Source: Leidyana gryllorum EB-2025a (lineage: Eukaryota; Apicomplexa). From it: a stretch of 27,370 nucleotides of DNA. The notes beneath the pieces were generated by a model. That model had not been told where the DNA came from, did no database searches, and saw nothing but the letters and a program-made list of their open reading frames with translations. The position numbers and the translations under genes are program-made. Below, piece after piece: positions 27,325 through 27,370 of this stretch. How positions within the stretch are numbered: position 1 is the stretch's first letter; each line of letters begins with the position of its first letter. The stretch covers positions 1 to 27,370 of the forward strand of contig JBLWGC010000011.1 in NCBI GenBank assembly GCA_048772705.1, given 5' to 3'.

Positions 27325-27370
27325 CTCGCCCTGTCGGACTGCGGCCTGAACACAGCGCCTTAGACCACTC
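27325..27370 (-). tRNA. tRNA-Leu(CAG), cut by window edge
   Basis: Anticodon arm (loop TTCAGGC) and part of the D-arm of Leu-CAG run to the window end. The T-arm side looks degraded, so it may be a pseudogene. Confidence 0.6.

Noticed and set aside
1-27370. Many open frames of 60-200 codons on all six frames
   Set aside because: They run through tRNA genes, and the repeated peptide words (such as GIEPGSS, GFEPT, HAEDPGSIPG) are just translated T-arms and D-arms. None resembles a protein family, and they change frame between copies.

Overview
This 27.4 kb window is a dense nuclear tRNA gene cluster from a eukaryote. I count about 180 tRNA-derived loci, roughly one per 150 bp, on both strands. 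About 125 are full length or nearly so, and about 55 are pseudogenes, halves or short relics. I found no protein gene, rRNA, snRNA, CRISPR array or transposon. No stretch much over 200 bp is free of tRNA-derived sequence. The call is eukaryotic because 3' CCA is not encoded, A-box and B-box promoters lie inside the genes, the initiator-Met copies carry the eukaryotic ATCGAAA T-loop, A34 isoacceptors (AGC, AAC, AGT, AAG, AGA, ACG, AAT, AGG) are used, and tRNA-Tyr has a tiny intron next to its anticodon. The lineage cannot be fixed by eye. A protist with clustered, multiplied tRNA genes (for example a dinoflagellate or an oomycete-like stramenopile) is a guess.

Role shared by all intact entries (stated once): a cytosolic tRNA transcribed by RNA polymerase III from internal A and B boxes, trimmed by RNase P and RNase Z, given CCA after transcription and charged for translation. 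All 20 amino acids are represented: Ala (AGC, TGC), Arg (ACG, CCT, CCG, TCG, TCT), Asn, Asp, Cys, Gln (CTG, TTG), Glu (CTC), Gly (GCC, TCC, CCC), His, Ile (AAT), Leu (AAG, CAG, CAA, TAA), Lys (CTT, TTT), Met and damaged iMet, Phe, Pro (AGG, CGG, GGG), Ser (AGA, GCT, TGA), Thr (AGT, CGT, TGT), Trp, Tyr, Val (AAC, CAC, TAC). I saw no tRNA-Sec, Ile-TAT, Leu-TAG or Pro-TGG. Glu-TTC appears only as an anticodon in a Lys-type body.

The layout is a mosaic of duplicated blocks, direct and inverted. A frequent module is Ile(-), spacer, Ser-GCT(+), Gln(+), Val(+), Asp(-), Leu(+), Ala(+), seen whole or in part near 0.3-1.4, 4.0-4.7, 15.6-17.0, 17.5-18.5, 20.3-20.7, 25.2-25.8 and 26.2-27.0 kb. A second module is Phe, Thr half, Ser-AGA, Lys pseudogene, Glu, Thr (5.2-5.9 kb, inverted at 8.6-9.4 kb, partly again at 22.1-22.7 kb). 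A third is Pro, Met, Gly, Thr-CGT (8.2-8.7, 21.7-22.1 and, inverted, 24.4-24.8 kb; partly at 2.7-3.0 and 17.1-17.5 kb). Several block junctions fall inside or at the edge of tRNA genes, suggesting recombination between tRNA copies.

Three things stand out. Several tRNAs carry the anticodon of another amino acid (or of UAG) in an otherwise recognisable body, including three neighbours in a row at 6.87-7.24 kb. Most genes lack a T-run terminator shortly downstream. Decay is patterned: lost T-arms, lost anticodon arms, chimeric halves and pseudogenes that were copied after they broke.
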